Part shown: positions 22,074-22,509 of the stretch, piece by piece | Numbering within the stretch: position 1 is the first letter of the stretch | Layout: the number at the start of each line of letters is the position of its first letter | NCBI GenBank assembly: GCA_964555935.1 | Contig: CAZKUN010000151.1 | Coordinates: forward strand, 1 to 22,509 | Direction: 5' to 3' | Source of the DNA: CAZKUN01 sp964555935 | GTDB lineage: Bacteria; Armatimonadota; Zipacnadia; Zipacnadales; VGFC01 | DNA length: 22,509 bases | The notes under the pieces: model-generated | Seen by the model: only the letters and a program-made list of their open reading frames with translations | Database searches by the model: none | What the model was told of the DNA's origin: nothing | Translations under genes and position numbers: made by a program

Positions 22074-22509
22074 TCAACGCAAGGACAAGGTGGCCACGCC
22101 TGAGGTCTGGGCGCCTCCGGGGTCTCGCGCATCGACCCGGATCATGTAAAGTCCGGATGGCACGTTGAGGCCGTTCTCATCGCGACGATCCCAGAGCAGC
22201 GTGTTGATGCCCTCATCCATGGGAGAGTCGGTGATGATCGTCCGAATAGGACGACCCGCAACGTTGATCACGGTCGCCGTAACGTCCGCCGCGCTCGCGA
22301 GAGTGAAGTTGAGTTGCGCGCCGACACTCGTCTGAGCTGCCATCACCCCTGTCAGCGCCAGAATCCCATCGCTAGCCGTTGTCTCCGGGCCAGCCGTCCA
22401 TGCGGTCGGCGCGCCGGTGGCGGCCCCGTGCCTATCCTCGAAGACAAAGCGGTACTCGTAGTTGGTTAGCGGACGCTTGAGCCGGAGCTTACGCGCGTAA
22501 ACGCGGCCG
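22074..22509 (-). CDS. C-terminus of a secreted protein ending in a FlgD-type Ig domain (partial)
   Basis: The frame is open from the right edge of the window to the stop at 22074, so at least 145 residues belong to a longer protein. The first roughly 45 residues (RKLRLKRPLTNYEYRFVFED, then RHGAATGAPT) look like the end of a beta-sandwich domain. The last 80 residues are a FlgD Ig-like domain: AQLNFTLASAADVTATVINV, AGRPIRTI, INTLLWDRRDENGLNVPSGL, YMIRVDARD. This domain commonly ends large exported proteins of uncultured phyla and resembles type IX-like C-terminal sorting domains. A shorter start at 22346 (GTG) would cut into the first domain and is not preferred. Its stop faces the long palindrome. 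Confidence 0.8.
   Translation of the reverse strand, partial: GRVYARKLRLKRPLTNYEYRFVFEDRHGAATGAPTAWTAGPETTASDGILALTGVMAAQTSVGAQLNFTLASAADVTATVINVAGRPIRTIITDSPMDEGINTLLWDRRDENGLNVPSGLYMIRVDARDPGGAQTSGVATLSLR

Overview
The window is GC-rich bacterial DNA with good Shine-Dalgarno sites and tightly packed genes. About half the genes encode exported proteins: large multidomain carbohydrate-active proteins, jelly-roll binding proteins, and a protein ending in a FlgD-type Ig domain. There is also a sodium:solute symporter with a tiny membrane partner, a creatininase-family protein and a degenerate GH42-like protein. This mix is common in uncultured polysaccharide-degrading lineages such as Armatimonadota, Hydrogenedentota, Latescibacterota and Planctomycetota. 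No rRNA or marker gene is present, so I cannot place it more precisely. I see no tRNA, rRNA, CRISPR array, intact transposase or phage gene.

Layout. 1-157 is a left edge with a hairpin and perhaps a gene tail. 158-1704 (minus) holds a two-helix membrane protein and a divergent ketol-acid reductoisomerase-like protein, with a strong terminator between them. 1831-9316 (plus) holds a 1310-residue secreted multidomain protein with an alpha/alpha-toroid-like core, then three tandem paralogues of about 370 residues, each an exported protein with two CBM11/CIA30-like jelly rolls. 9338-13158 (minus) is a compact operon: metallophosphoesterase, creatininase-family protein, exported GH42-like protein. 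13232-15169 (minus) holds a membrane protein and a trans-sulfuration PLP enzyme. 15304-19850 (plus) holds a clan GH-A glycosidase with both catalytic glutamates, a SUKH-domain gene broken by a -1 frameshift from its duplicated tryptophan-rich C-terminal repeats, and an exported GH99/WbsX-like protein. 20104-21919 (plus) is the symporter and its small accessory protein. The right edge holds the C-terminus of a minus-strand secreted protein.

How the parts may work together (inference): exported glycosidase-like and binding proteins bind and cut a glycan outside the cytoplasm, and the SSS symporter imports a product. No SusC/SusD pair is present. The single genes do not reveal the substrate.

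The intergenic spaces carry many small, very GC-rich hairpins. Several begin with GTA or GTAG and have a short pyrimidine-rich loop but different stems. One 25-base element is present twice, exactly. The most interesting observations are this hairpin family, the triplicated two-domain exported proteins, the KARI-like protein with altered active-site positions, and the frameshifted SUKH-repeat gene.
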